From NCBI GenBank assembly GCA_964485455.1, contig CAZAJU010000004.1, forward strand, positions 1 through 39,145: a DNA stretch of 39,145 nt, read 5' to 3'. This stretch comes from Tissierella_B sp964485455. Lineage in GTDB: Bacteria; Bacillota; Clostridia; Tissierellales; Tissierellaceae. The notes under the pieces are model-generated. The model saw only the letters and a list, made by a program, of their open reading frames with translations, had not been told where the DNA came from and made no database searches. The position numbers were made by a program, and so were the translations under genes. Shown here piece after piece: positions 16,060-23,828 of this stretch. Numbering within the stretch: the first letter of the stretch is position 1; each line of letters starts with the position of its first letter.

Positions 16060-16857
16060 TTATAATGTAAAACTCATCATTCTAAGAACATCCATATAAT
16101 CCATAGCCTTATAAATAATCCTATTGGAATCCAACTTCTCTACTCCTGGATAATGGGATGCTCTATAGGCATCTTTATGATTTCTATACTTTATCTCCAC
16201 ATTAAAATCATTAGGAAGGTCAATTAAACACTTAGATAAATCCTTTTTTAAAGCATCTTTTGCAGCCTCTTTTATTAAGTCCAAGGAGAGAGATGGGTGG
16301 ATATTAATAGTAGAATTACCTATACCTTCCTTGACTGCTACGGTAGATATGTTCTCATTTAAGTCAAGGGCATCTTTGCAAAGCCCCTTATCTCCAGTTA
16401 ATAAGACCACCGGAACTCCTAAGCTAGCCGCAATATAGGAGTGAATAGTAAATTCACTTGCTATTTTATCGTTGATTTTAATATAATCTAAACTTAAATT
16501 CATGCTATGAGATAAGGGATTAGTATCCCTGCCAGCTGCTGAATGATATCCAATAAACATAAGACAATCATAGGTATTATCCAGCTCTTGTACCATGGAA
16601 TAAAGGCCTCCATCCCAGCCTCTTATAAGTTTTGTATTCTTAGGTAATAGATTATGGTCGATATTTCTACCGCTATCATGAGCATCCTTAATTGTAATCT
16701 CGGATTCCTCTGCTTCATTGATACCTACACATGCAGCCTTTACCTCTAGAGTCATTTGCTTTGCAAAGCTTTCGTAAAGATCCTTGCCTTTTTCTGTTTC
16801 ATCCCAAGAAGTACAACCTGTAACCCCTTCTATATCTGCACTAATAAAAACCTTCAT
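16060..16857 (-). CDS. dppA: D-aminopeptidase, DppA family (M55)
   Basis: Zinc enzyme that removes D-amino acids such as D-Ala from short peptides and is thought to salvage peptidoglycan peptides. 265 residues, close to B. subtilis DppA. Metal ligands are visible: Asp8 and Glu10 (SADIEG), His60 (KDAHDSG), His105 (IGYHSAAG) and Glu135 (ASEF). The likely catalytic His117 (PLSHSM) is also there. The ATG has AGGAGG eight nt upstream. In Bacillus dppA is joined to a dipeptide ABC transporter; here the only partner is a downstream MATE exporter. The promoter is probably at 16881-16909. The upstream region is shared with the divergent rpsD paralogue. Confidence 0.5.
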   Translation of the reverse strand: MKVFISADIEGVTGCTSWDETEKGKDLYESFAKQMTLEVKAACVGINEAEESEITIKDAHDSGRNIDHNLLPKNTKLIRGWDGGLYSMVQELDNTYDCLMFIGYHSAAGRDTNPLSHSMNLSLDYIKINDKIASEFTIHSYIAASLGVPVVLLTGDKGLCKDALDLNENISTVAVKEGIGNSTINIHPSLSLDLIKEAAKDALKKDLSKCLIDLPNDFNVEIKYRNHKDAYRASHYPGVEKLDSNRIIYKAMDYMDVLRMMSFTL

Positions 16858-16880
16858 CTAAAAACCTCCTCTCTCCATAT

Positions 16881-16909
16881 AATATAGCATTTAAATCCGC
16901 TTTATGAAA
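16881..16909 (-). promoter_or_regulatory. Candidate promoter of dppA
   Basis: On the minus strand TTTCAT (16904-16909), 17 nt, TATATT (16881-16886). The -35 is weak. The leader would be short and include the AGGAGG site. Confidence 0.5.
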
Positions 16910-16952
16910 TAGAAACCACTGATTTCTACCTTAAATTCAGCATTAATTAGAC

Positions 16953-16969
16953 TTGATAACAATTATCAA
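16953..16969. promoter_or_regulatory. Fur-family operator (Fur/Zur box)
   Basis: TTGATAACAATTATCAA contains the 7-1-7 palindrome TGATAAC-A-ATTATCA, which differs in one position from the Fur consensus TGATAATNATTATCA. It ends 7 bp before the -35 of the rpsD promoter and lies about 45 bp from the dppA promoter. Fur and Zur cannot be told apart from the site alone. Confidence 0.5.
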
Positions 16970-16976
16970 TTATATA

Positions 16977-17005
16977 TTTACAAATTCCTAGTAATTTGCT
17001 ATACT
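16977..17005 (+). promoter_or_regulatory. Sigma-A promoter of rpsD paralogue
   Basis: TTTACA (16977-16982), 17 nt, TATACT (17000-17005), followed by a leader of about 46 nt. The leader is too short for a large S4-binding structure. Confidence 0.5.
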
Positions 17006-17057
17006 ATCCTTGGCTTTTAAAATCACCGCGGCAAATATTATACGGAGATGATATATA

Positions 17058-17657
17058 ATGGCTAAAATGATGGGACCTAGATTTAAATTAGCTAGGAGAT
17101 TAGGACTAAATGTAATTGGTCACCCAAAGGCAATGGACAGAGCAGCAAAAGGAACAAGTAGAGGAGACAAAAAGCTTTCTGACTATGGACAGCAATTACT
17201 GGAAAAGCAAAGACTAAGAGCATACTATGGAGTAATGGAAAAGCAATTTGTAGGCTATGTAAGAATGGCTAAAAAATCCCGAGATCAAACTGGTCATGCC
17301 CTTATAAAAATACTGGAATCAAGGCTTGATAATCTTGTATATAGAATGGGATTTGCTTCATCTATAAGACAGGCTAGACAAATGGTAGTACATGGTCATT
17401 TTTTAGTAAATGGCAAGAAGGTAGATATCCCTTCATACCTATGTAATGTAGGAGATACAATTGCTCTTAAAGCGAAATCAAGAGAAATTGAAATGTTTAA
17501 AGAAAACTTTCAAAATGCAAGTCTAAACACCCTCCCTTATATTGAAAAGGATGAGGATGATTTTTCAGGAAGATTTATTAAGGTGCCTGAAAGAAATGAA
17601 GTTCCAATTGAAATAGAAGACCAGCTAGTGGTTGAATATTACTCAAAGTTAATATAG
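17058..17657 (+). CDS. rpsD: Ribosomal protein S4, zinc-free (C-minus) paralogue
   Basis: 30S assembly protein of 199 residues. The N-terminal S4 domain reads MGPRFKLARRLGLNVIG in place of the cysteine-rich zinc ribbon of C-plus S4. Only one cysteine is present in the whole protein (YLCNVGD). The RNA-binding S4 fold follows: ESRLDNLVYRMGFASS, ARQMVVHGHFLVNGKKVDIP. Standard S4 is normally in the alpha operon near rpsK/rpoA; this gene stands alone between dppA and ABC transporter genes, so it is probably a second copy. Its promoter lies beside a Fur-family palindrome, which suggests induction under zinc or iron shortage (inference). The ribosome site is GGAGATG. It has its own terminator. Confidence 0.5.
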   Translation: MAKMMGPRFKLARRLGLNVIGHPKAMDRAAKGTSRGDKKLSDYGQQLLEKQRLRAYYGVMEKQFVGYVRMAKKSRDQTGHALIKILESRLDNLVYRMGFASSIRQARQMVVHGHFLVNGKKVDIPSYLCNVGDTIALKAKSREIEMFKENFQNASLNTLPYIEKDEDDFSGRFIKVPERNEVPIEIEDQLVVEYYSKLI

Positions 17658-17670
17658 TTTCGAATTAAAT

Positions 17671-17695
17671 GGGCGAGGAAAAAATCCTCGCCTTT
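17671..17695 (+). terminator. Terminator of rpsD
   Basis: GGCGAGGA (17672-17679) and TCCTCGCC (17685-17692) form a perfect 8-bp GC-rich stem with a 5-nt loop, followed by TTT. It lies 15 nt past the stop and 26 nt from the converging permease stop, so both genes may use it. Confidence 0.5.
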
Positions 17696-17720
17696 AAACT
17701 TATCATTTATCAATCTTTTC

Positions 17721-19388
17721 CTACTCTATCTCCCTAAATTGCCTTGTTATTAAAGCTTTTAAAAGTTTGACGAAAATAATAGATGAGATAGTCAAAACCA
17801 GAATTAGAACTAAATATATTATAAATATATCTACCTTATCTAACATAAACTTTACCAGAAAAAACAAGGCTCCACCATAAATAGCCCCTAGACCCATACT
17901 TATTAAAACATTAAAGTTTTGCTTCATAGCTTGTTGAGGATTGGTCCAAGTAAGCATAGGTCTTAATATATCTATAATCATGCCAATCAAAGTCATCGGT
18001 ATACTAGCCAATAAACCCATAAATGCAATTAAAATCACACTTAAAATATCCAGCCTTATAATAAAGAACAAACTCACTACCATGACTATTATCCCAATAA
18101 ATTGAATAAAAAGAGAGGATAGTAGTCTACCAATAATCTGAGCTTCTGCCTTTATAGGAAGAGTTCTCATTATCCAAAAGTTACTGCCTTCTCTTGAGAA
18201 AGTCGTTGCACCTACTGAATTTAGGATGCCTAGTATTCCAATCAAACCAATGCTTCCTAAAACTACCAAATCCATATTTTTAGATATGATTTTCATAACT
18301 GGCTCCATAGATGCATCTCCAGCCAGAATAGACATAACTAAAATAATAGGTACTATAACTACTCCTCCTACTGAATTCATAAGATAAATTGGAGTTTTAA
18401 AGAGCATCTTTATTTCCTTTTTAGCTATGGCAATATATGGCTTTGTAGAAACCATGTGTTTTTCAAAATCCTGTTTTTTACCTCTTCCCTTGGATGCGGA
18501 AACCTCTATATTTCCTATTAACCCGTCAAAGAACAGTTTTTCCGATAGTAAAATCATAAGAATAAAGGATACAATACTTACCAAGGAGTATAATAGAATA
18601 TTGATAGATCCCATAAGCTTATTGTAATTTGATAAAGCTAGGGTCCCCCACATACTTGGCGGAAATACAACGCCTAATTTATTCACCAAAAGATTTGCAT
18701 CCCTTGCTAAATTAAATAAGAAGTCCTCTCCTTGAGCTATGGAATTTTGAGCCATGGTCTGAATTTTTAGCTGGATCCAGATAATTAAAACAATAAATCC
18801 TCCAGCTGCCAGGATTCTTAATTGGTCCCTCTTACCCTTGATATTGGTGTATTTCATCATGATCATAATAGCTAGAGATGAAAGCACAAGGGGGATAACA
18901 GGTAGAAATACTACAGATAGTAGAGAATAGACCCAATAAACAACCTCTGCTCTTGTCTTAATACCATAAATAATAACAAAGGGTAAGAATATTGGCAATG
19001 AAGTCAAATATTCACTGACCATTATAGTGATAAATTTAGATGTTAAAATATGTGATGGCTTTATAGGTAATGGCACCAGTTGATTTAAATCATTTGAAAA
19101 GTAGTATTTACTCATTACATACAACAATCCAAAGAAAAATACCATCAATTGAGAGCCTAAAAACCCCATTAATAAAAAGTATGATCTCTGTCCGATTTGA
19201 CTAAAAGCATCATAGAAGGACCATAAACCCTTTATCAACATAAAATATGTTGGTACCAGGGATAGCATAGCTAAACCTAAAATTATAATCTGCCATCTAT
19301 TTTTTTTAGTTCGGAAACTATGAACTATAGAGGAAAGCCCAAAAGTAATGTTCAAATCAGTTCTAATCAATGAAATCAGCTTATTCAT
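17721..19388 (-). CDS. ABC-2-like transporter permease, large membrane subunit
   Basis: Membrane partner of the ATPase that precedes it, 555 residues. It shows about 12 hydrophobic segments arranged as two sets. A charged cytoplasmic stretch near the middle (SASKGRGKKQDFEKHM) is followed by KPYIAIAKKEIKMLFKTPIYLMN, a juxtamembrane pattern seen in ABC-2 export permeases. The ATG overlaps the ATPase stop by 8 nt, so the pair is coupled. There are no further subunits, so this is a simple two-gene exporter, possibly acting as a homodimer. The substrate is unknown; no bacteriocin or lipid gene is adjacent. The family call is good, the function open. Confidence 0.5.
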   Translation of the reverse strand: MNKLISLIRTDLNITFGLSSIVHSFRTKKNRWQIIILGLAMLSLVPTYFMLIKGLWSFYDAFSQIGQRSYFLLMGFLGSQLMVFFFGLLYVMSKYYFSNDLNQLVPLPIKPSHILTSKFITIMVSEYLTSLPIFLPFVIIYGIKTRAEVVYWVYSLLSVVFLPVIPLVLSSLAIMIMMKYTNIKGKRDQLRILAAGGFIVLIIWIQLKIQTMAQNSIAQGEDFLFNLARDANLLVNKLGVVFPPSMWGTLALSNYNKLMGSINILLYSLVSIVSFILMILLSEKLFFDGLIGNIEVSASKGRGKKQDFEKHMVSTKPYIAIAKKEIKMLFKTPIYLMNSVGGVVIVPIILVMSILAGDASMEPVMKIISKNMDLVVLGSIGLIGILGILNSVGATTFSREGSNFWIMRTLPIKAEAQIIGRLLSSLFIQFIGIIVMVVSLFFIIRLDILSVILIAFMGLLASIPMTLIGMIIDILRPMLTWTNPQQAMKQNFNVLISMGLGAIYGGALFFLVKFMLDKVDIFIIYLVLILVLTISSIIFVKLLKALITRQFREIE

Positions 19389-20109
19389 TATCAGTCAGCT
19401 CCAGGAAAATATTCTCAAGGCTTTCTTTTTCCCTTGCATGATTTCTTAATTCCTCCATGGTGCCATGGGCAATGATTTTACCCTTATTTATAATAGCTAT
19501 TCTATCACATAGTTTTTCAGCTACTTCCATTACATGGGTTGAAAAGAATACGGTCTTTCCTTCATCACACATCTTCCTCATGATTTCCTTCAAGTTAAAG
19601 GAGGATTTTGGATCTAGGCCTACCATAGGCTCATCTAAAATAAACAAATTAGGATTGTTTAATAATGCAGCTGTAAGTACTAGTTTCTGTTTCATACCAT
19701 GGGAAAAGCTGCTTATTATATCCCCTAAGGCATCCTCTATGTTGAACAGTTTAGAATAATATTCTATTTTAGATTTCCGCTCTTCTTTTGAAATACCATA
19801 CATATCCCCTATAAAGTTTAAATATTCTATGCCATTTAATCTATCGTATATTTCTGGATTATCCGGCACATAGCTTATGATGGATTTAGCCTTTAGGCTA
19901 TTTTCCCAGACATCTACTCCATCTAGAATAATTTTCCCTTCATCAGGCTTCAAAAGGCCTACTATCATTTTTATCGTGGTTGTCTTACCTGCTCCGTTTG
20001 GACCTAAAAAACCAAAGATTTCTCCAGACTTAATTTCTAGGTCTAAATTGTCTACAGCCTTAATGGAGCCTTTGTTATAGGATTTTGATATATTATTTAG
20101 CTTTAGCAT
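19381..20109 (-). CDS. ABC transporter ATP-binding protein
   Basis: ATPase of the two-gene exporter, 242 residues. Walker A is GPNGAGKTTT near residue 37 and Walker B is LFILDEP. The Q-loop is YVPDNPEIYD and the H-loop FSTHVME. The signature motif is FSHGMKQ instead of LSGGQ, a variant common in this ABC-2 exporter subgroup. The ATG at 20107-20109 sits six nt after GGGGGTGG; a GTG three codons upstream falls inside that site and was not used. The promoter is at 20130-20157. Confidence 0.5.
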   Translation of the reverse strand: MLKLNNISKSYNKGSIKAVDNLDLEIKSGEIFGFLGPNGAGKTTTIKMIVGLLKPDEGKIILDGVDVWENSLKAKSIISYVPDNPEIYDRLNGIEYLNFIGDMYGISKEERKSKIEYYSKLFNIEDALGDIISSFSHGMKQKLVLTAALLNNPNLFILDEPMVGLDPKSSFNLKEIMRKMCDEGKTVFFSTHVMEVAEKLCDRIAIINKGKIIAHGTMEELRNHAREKESLENIFLELTDNE

Positions 20110-20129
20110 AGAAACCACCCCCTATATTT

Positions 20130-20157
20130 ATTATATCCCTAGTTCAGTGATTTTCAA
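20130..20157 (-). promoter_or_regulatory. Sigma-A promoter of the ABC exporter operon
   Basis: On the minus strand TTGAAA (20152-20157), 16 nt, TATAAT (20130-20135). The leader is about 15 nt. Confidence 0.5.
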
Positions 20158-20216
20158 AATTATTATCATCTTTTAATCATTTAAGGACTAAGAGTGCCTT
20201 CTTATTCCTATTAAAT

Positions 20217-20250
20217 AAAAATAGCTGAAACCATAGGTTCCAGCTATTTT
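20217..20250 (-). terminator. Terminator of the NuoE/NuoF/NuoG-like operon
   Basis: On the minus strand AAATAGCTGGAACC pairs with GGTTTCAGCTATTT around a TAT loop, followed by TTATTTAAT. It begins four nt past the stop of the large fusion gene. Confidence 0.5.
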
Positions 20251-20253
20251 GTT

Positions 20254-23200
20254 CTATATAGTAGCTACTATCTCTTCAAATTCCTTCTCTACAAAATCAG
20301 TTGGGGATATTCCCTGGAACATCTTTCCAAATTCAACTACTGCCAATCTTGCCTTGCCATCATCGAAGTTAAATCCATTTTCATAAAGCACATCTGATCC
20401 ACCCATTGGCCATATTCCTGCTTCTTCCGCTTTATAAAGACCTTTATACTCCTTAATATCCTTAGATAATTCTTCTGTCAGTTGATCTACGCTTCTGTAG
20501 TTATCTGTCATTCCAAGGATAAACATCATCTCGTTTATTACTTCCCAGTTCTTATATCCACTTAATGCAGGGATTGCTGCATTAGTTCTTTGAATTCTTC
20601 TTTCAGCACTGGTAAAAGTTCCTGATGATTCAGCATAACTTACTGCAGGAAGTACTACATCAGCCAATTTAGCCGTAGGAGTCAAGTATAGATCCTGTAC
20701 CACTAAGAACTCTAGCTTATTAAGGTCAACATTAGATATATCTTCACCTATGATAAACATACCTTTAATTTTCTTGTTTTCAATTGCTTCAACAACATCC
20801 TTACTAGGTGTGTCTATTCCCATATCCCCTAATCCCTGGCTATTGTTCTTTGGTTTAAGCTGGATTATACCACGTCTAGGCTTTCCTATTTGACCTGATA
20901 CTACTGCTATATCAGCCACAAGTTTTGCAGCTTCACTAGTTAAATAGTTTTGATCAAATACTATCATGGCTTTCTTAGCCTTAGTATAATCAGCAGCGAT
21001 TTCCTTGGCCTCAGCACCTGGTACTATAACCTTTAAGCTTTCTTTTAGCTCTTCAAAACCACTTGCATTCTTTGGAGCGATGCCTAAATCTATGACAGCC
21101 TTTAAAATTTCCTTAAGAATGGTTAAATTGTTTTCTGGTTTTATAACCTTAGATGCCCAATTGTCCACTTGACTGTTAAAGTCATTTAGGACTACTAATT
21201 TGGAACCATTCTTAACTGCTTCTTTTATCTTTAGGGCAACTATGGTATGGTCCTTCATCACATCTGACCCTACTAGGATGATATATTCTGATAGCTTCAA
21301 TTCGTCAAAAGTATTAGTTGATGCATCATATCCCAATACGTCTTTAATACCTCCGTAGTTTCTATTAAAGGATGTGATGTAGTTGGTGTTTAAGAAGTCC
21401 TTAGCAAATTTCTTTGCTAGATAAATTTCCTCATTGGTATATCTGTCTGAAATTGATAATCCAACAGAATCTGCACCATATTGCATCTTAAGACTTTGAA
21501 GCTTCTTAGCAGCTAATCTTAAGCCCTCTTCCCACTCAACTTCAACTAGCTCACCATTTTTTCTAACAAGTGGTTTAGTAAGTCTTGTAGCTTTATGAGC
21601 TTGATCATATCCAAATTTACCCTTTACACATAGAAGCCCATTATCAATTATACTTCCCTTATCTGGAAGGGCCTTATAAAGCATATTTCCTTTAGTATTA
21701 AGGTTTATATTACATCCTACTGAGCAGAAGGAACAAACTGTCTTAGTCTCTTTTGCTTCCACAGGTACAGATTTTTGAATTTGAAGTCTTTCCTGAATAG
21801 CTCCAACAGGACAAACACTTACGCACTGACCACAGGATATACAGGAAGTCTCTTGTAATGGTAAATTTAGAGCTGGTTTCACTATAGTGTCAAAGCCTCT
21901 ATTAACAAGGCCCAATGCTCCATTATCCATTACCTGATCACAAACCCTAACACAAAGTCCACAAAGTATACACTTGTCTGCATTTCTGACTATAAATGGA
22001 TGGTTGTCGTCTTCTTCTCTAAAGTGTACTTCCCCTTCATATACTTCAGGCTCAACATCATATTCATTTGCATATTTATATAATTTACATTCAAATACGT
22101 CGTGACATCCACATTCCAGACATCTTTTCGCATCTTGTATTGCTTGTTCTGCTGTAAATCCTAGATTTACCTCTTCAAAGCTATATTTTCTTTCATTAGC
22201 TGAAAGATGTGGCATGCTTGACCTATACGCCTTGTCCCTATCCAAGAAATGCTCTTCAGTGAATATATGGTCTCTTATTACAACATATGGCGCCTCATAT
22301 GGAATTATCTGGCCTTCTAAATAAGAGTTTATTATGTCTGATGCTTTCTTAGCATCTCCAATTGCCTTAATTGCAATATTAGCCCCTTGATTTATAACAT
22401 CTCCACCAGCAAATACACCTGGAATATTTGTAGCAAAAGTACTTTCATCAGCAGCTATAGTACCCTTCTTAGTCTTCTCAATTTCTTCAAATCCTTCAAG
22501 GCTGGATTGCTGACCAATTGCACCTATAATTAGGTCCACATCAAGAGTTTCGAATTCACCTTCTATAGGAACAGGGCTTCTTCTACCGCTAGCATCCTCT
22601 TGTCCTAATTCCATCTTCTGTAGTCTAATCTTAGCTACTTTGCCACCTTCTGCAATAATCTCATCAGGAGCCACTAGGAATTTGAATTCTACTCCTTCCT
22701 CCCTTGCTTCCACGATTTCAATCTCTTCAGCTGGCATTTCAGATTCAGTTCTTCTATATAATAGATATACTTTCTTGGCACCTAGTCTAACAGCAGTTCT
22801 ACAGGCATCCATTGCTGTGTTTCCACCGCCTACTACTGCCACCTTCTCTCCAATATCCATAGGCACATTTAATGAAGCATTTCTTAAGAAGTCAATACCG
22901 CCTATTACTCCTGGAAGTTCTTCGCCCTTTACTCTCAAGGAAGAACTCTTCCATGCCCCAATGGAAATATATACTGCATCAAAGCTTCTTCTTACATATT
23001 CTAGGTCTAAATCCCTTCCAATTTTGATGTTGTTTATCATCTTTGCTCCCATCTTTTGAATGATAGCAATTTCTTCATCTATTACTGAACCTGGCAAACG
23101 GTACTCAGGAATACCGTATCTAAGCATTCCTCCCATTTGAGGCATCATATCATAAATTGTAACTTCATGTCCTGCTGCCAATAGGAAATAGGCTGCTGAT

Positions 23201-23817
23201 AGTCCGCCAGGACCCCCTCCTATGATTCCTATCTTTTTACCTGTAAGCTTAGCTATTTCAGGCATGAAAATTTCCTTATCTCTTAAATCAAAATCAGCTA
23301 CAAAGCTTTTTAAATAAGCTATGGATATTGGCTCTTCAACCAATTGTCTTCTACAAGCATCCTCACAAGGATGAGGACATACTCTACCTATACATGCTGG
23401 AAGAGGCAATTGTTCCTTTATTAGCTTTAAGGCTTCCTTAAACTCACCATTGGCAATTAGTCCTACATAGCCTTGACAATCAGTGGCTCCCGGGCATGCT
23501 CTTTTACATGGTGCATGACAGTCTCCCGTATGGTCTGACAACAATAACTCTAATGCAGTCTTTCTTGAGCTTCTTACCTTTGGAGTTTCTGTATTTACTA
23601 CCATTCCATCACTGGCAACCGTAGCACAGCTTCTTAAAAGCTTAGGTACTCCTTCTACCTCACAAACGCAAAGTCCACAGGAACCGTATATTTCTATACG
23701 CTCATCAAAACACATAGTAGGGATTTCAATTCCGTTTGCTCTGGCTATATCCAATATTGTCTGACCTGCTGTTCCCTGTACTTCTTTTCCATTGATATTT
23801 AAATGAATTACAGTCAT
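20254..23817 (-). CDS. Multidomain Fe-S flavoprotein: NuoG-like plus GltD-like fusion with degenerate molybdopterin domain
   Basis: Cytoplasmic electron-transfer protein of 1187 residues. Order: [2Fe-2S] domain (Cys36, 47, 50, 64); Cys-rich region with two clusters (about 95-155, DCHAPCKRAC and CIGRVCPHPCEDAC); GltD/NfnB-like FAD-NAD(P) domain (GIIGGGPGGLSAAY at 197-210, VAVVGGGNTAMDACR at 326-340, GVFAGGD at 467-473); two [4Fe-4S] ferredoxin motifs (CILCGLCVRVC, CISCGQCVSVCP, about 616-669); molybdopterin-oxidoreductase domain with its own [4Fe-4S] site (CSFCSVGC...CVKGK, about 695-733). Where formate dehydrogenases have a catalytic Sec/Cys followed by His, this protein has SFNRNYGG (816-823). 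The C-terminal cofactor-binding domain is also missing. It therefore looks like a NuoG-type conduit rather than a formate dehydrogenase. It is last in the operon, after NuoE and NuoF. Confidence 0.5.
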   Translation of the reverse strand: MTVIHLNINGKEVQGTAGQTILDIARANGIEIPTMCFDERIEIYGSCGLCVCEVEGVPKLLRSCATVASDGMVVNTETPKVRSSRKTALELLLSDHTGDCHAPCKRACPGATDCQGYVGLIANGEFKEALKLIKEQLPLPACIGRVCPHPCEDACRRQLVEEPISIAYLKSFVADFDLRDKEIFMPEIAKLTGKKIGIIGGGPGGLSAAYFLLAAGHEVTIYDMMPQMGGMLRYGIPEYRLPGSVIDEEIAIIQKMGAKMINNIKIGRDLDLEYVRRSFDAVYISIGAWKSSSLRVKGEELPGVIGGIDFLRNASLNVPMDIGEKVAVVGGGNTAMDACRTAVRLGAKKVYLLYRRTESEMPAEEIEIVEAREEGVEFKFLVAPDEIIAEGGKVAKIRLQKMELGQEDASGRRSPVPIEGEFETLDVDLIIGAIGQQSSLEGFEEIEKTKKGTIAADESTFATNIPGVFAGGDVINQGANIAIKAIGDAKKASDIINSYLEGQIIPYEAPYVVIRDHIFTEEHFLDRDKAYRSSMPHLSANERKYSFEEVNLGFTAEQAIQDAKRCLECGCHDVFECKLYKYANEYDVEPEVYEGEVHFREEDDNHPFIVRNADKCILCGLCVRVCDQVMDNGALGLVNRGFDTIVKPALNLPLQETSCISCGQCVSVCPVGAIQERLQIQKSVPVEAKETKTVCSFCSVGCNINLNTKGNMLYKALPDKGSIIDNGLLCVKGKFGYDQAHKATRLTKPLVRKNGELVEVEWEEGLRLAAKKLQSLKMQYGADSVGLSISDRYTNEEIYLAKKFAKDFLNTNYITSFNRNYGGIKDVLGYDASTNTFDELKLSEYIILVGSDVMKDHTIVALKIKEAVKNGSKLVVLNDFNSQVDNWASKVIKPENNLTILKEILKAVIDLGIAPKNASGFEELKESLKVIVPGAEAKEIAADYTKAKKAMIVFDQNYLTSEAAKLVADIAVVSGQIGKPRRGIIQLKPKNNSQGLGDMGIDTPSKDVVEAIENKKIKGMFIIGEDISNVDLNKLEFLVVQDLYLTPTAKLADVVLPAVSYAESSGTFTSAERRIQRTNAAIPALSGYKNWEVINEMMFILGMTDNYRSVDQLTEELSKDIKEYKGLYKAEEAGIWPMGGSDVLYENGFNFDDGKARLAVVEFGKMFQGISPTDFVEKEFEEIVATI

Positions 23818-23828
23818 ATCCCTACCTC

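Noticed and set aside
20254..23817. Formate dehydrogenase alpha subunit
   Set aside because: The Sec/Cys-His catalytic site and the C-terminal molybdopterin-dinucleotide-binding domain are absent.
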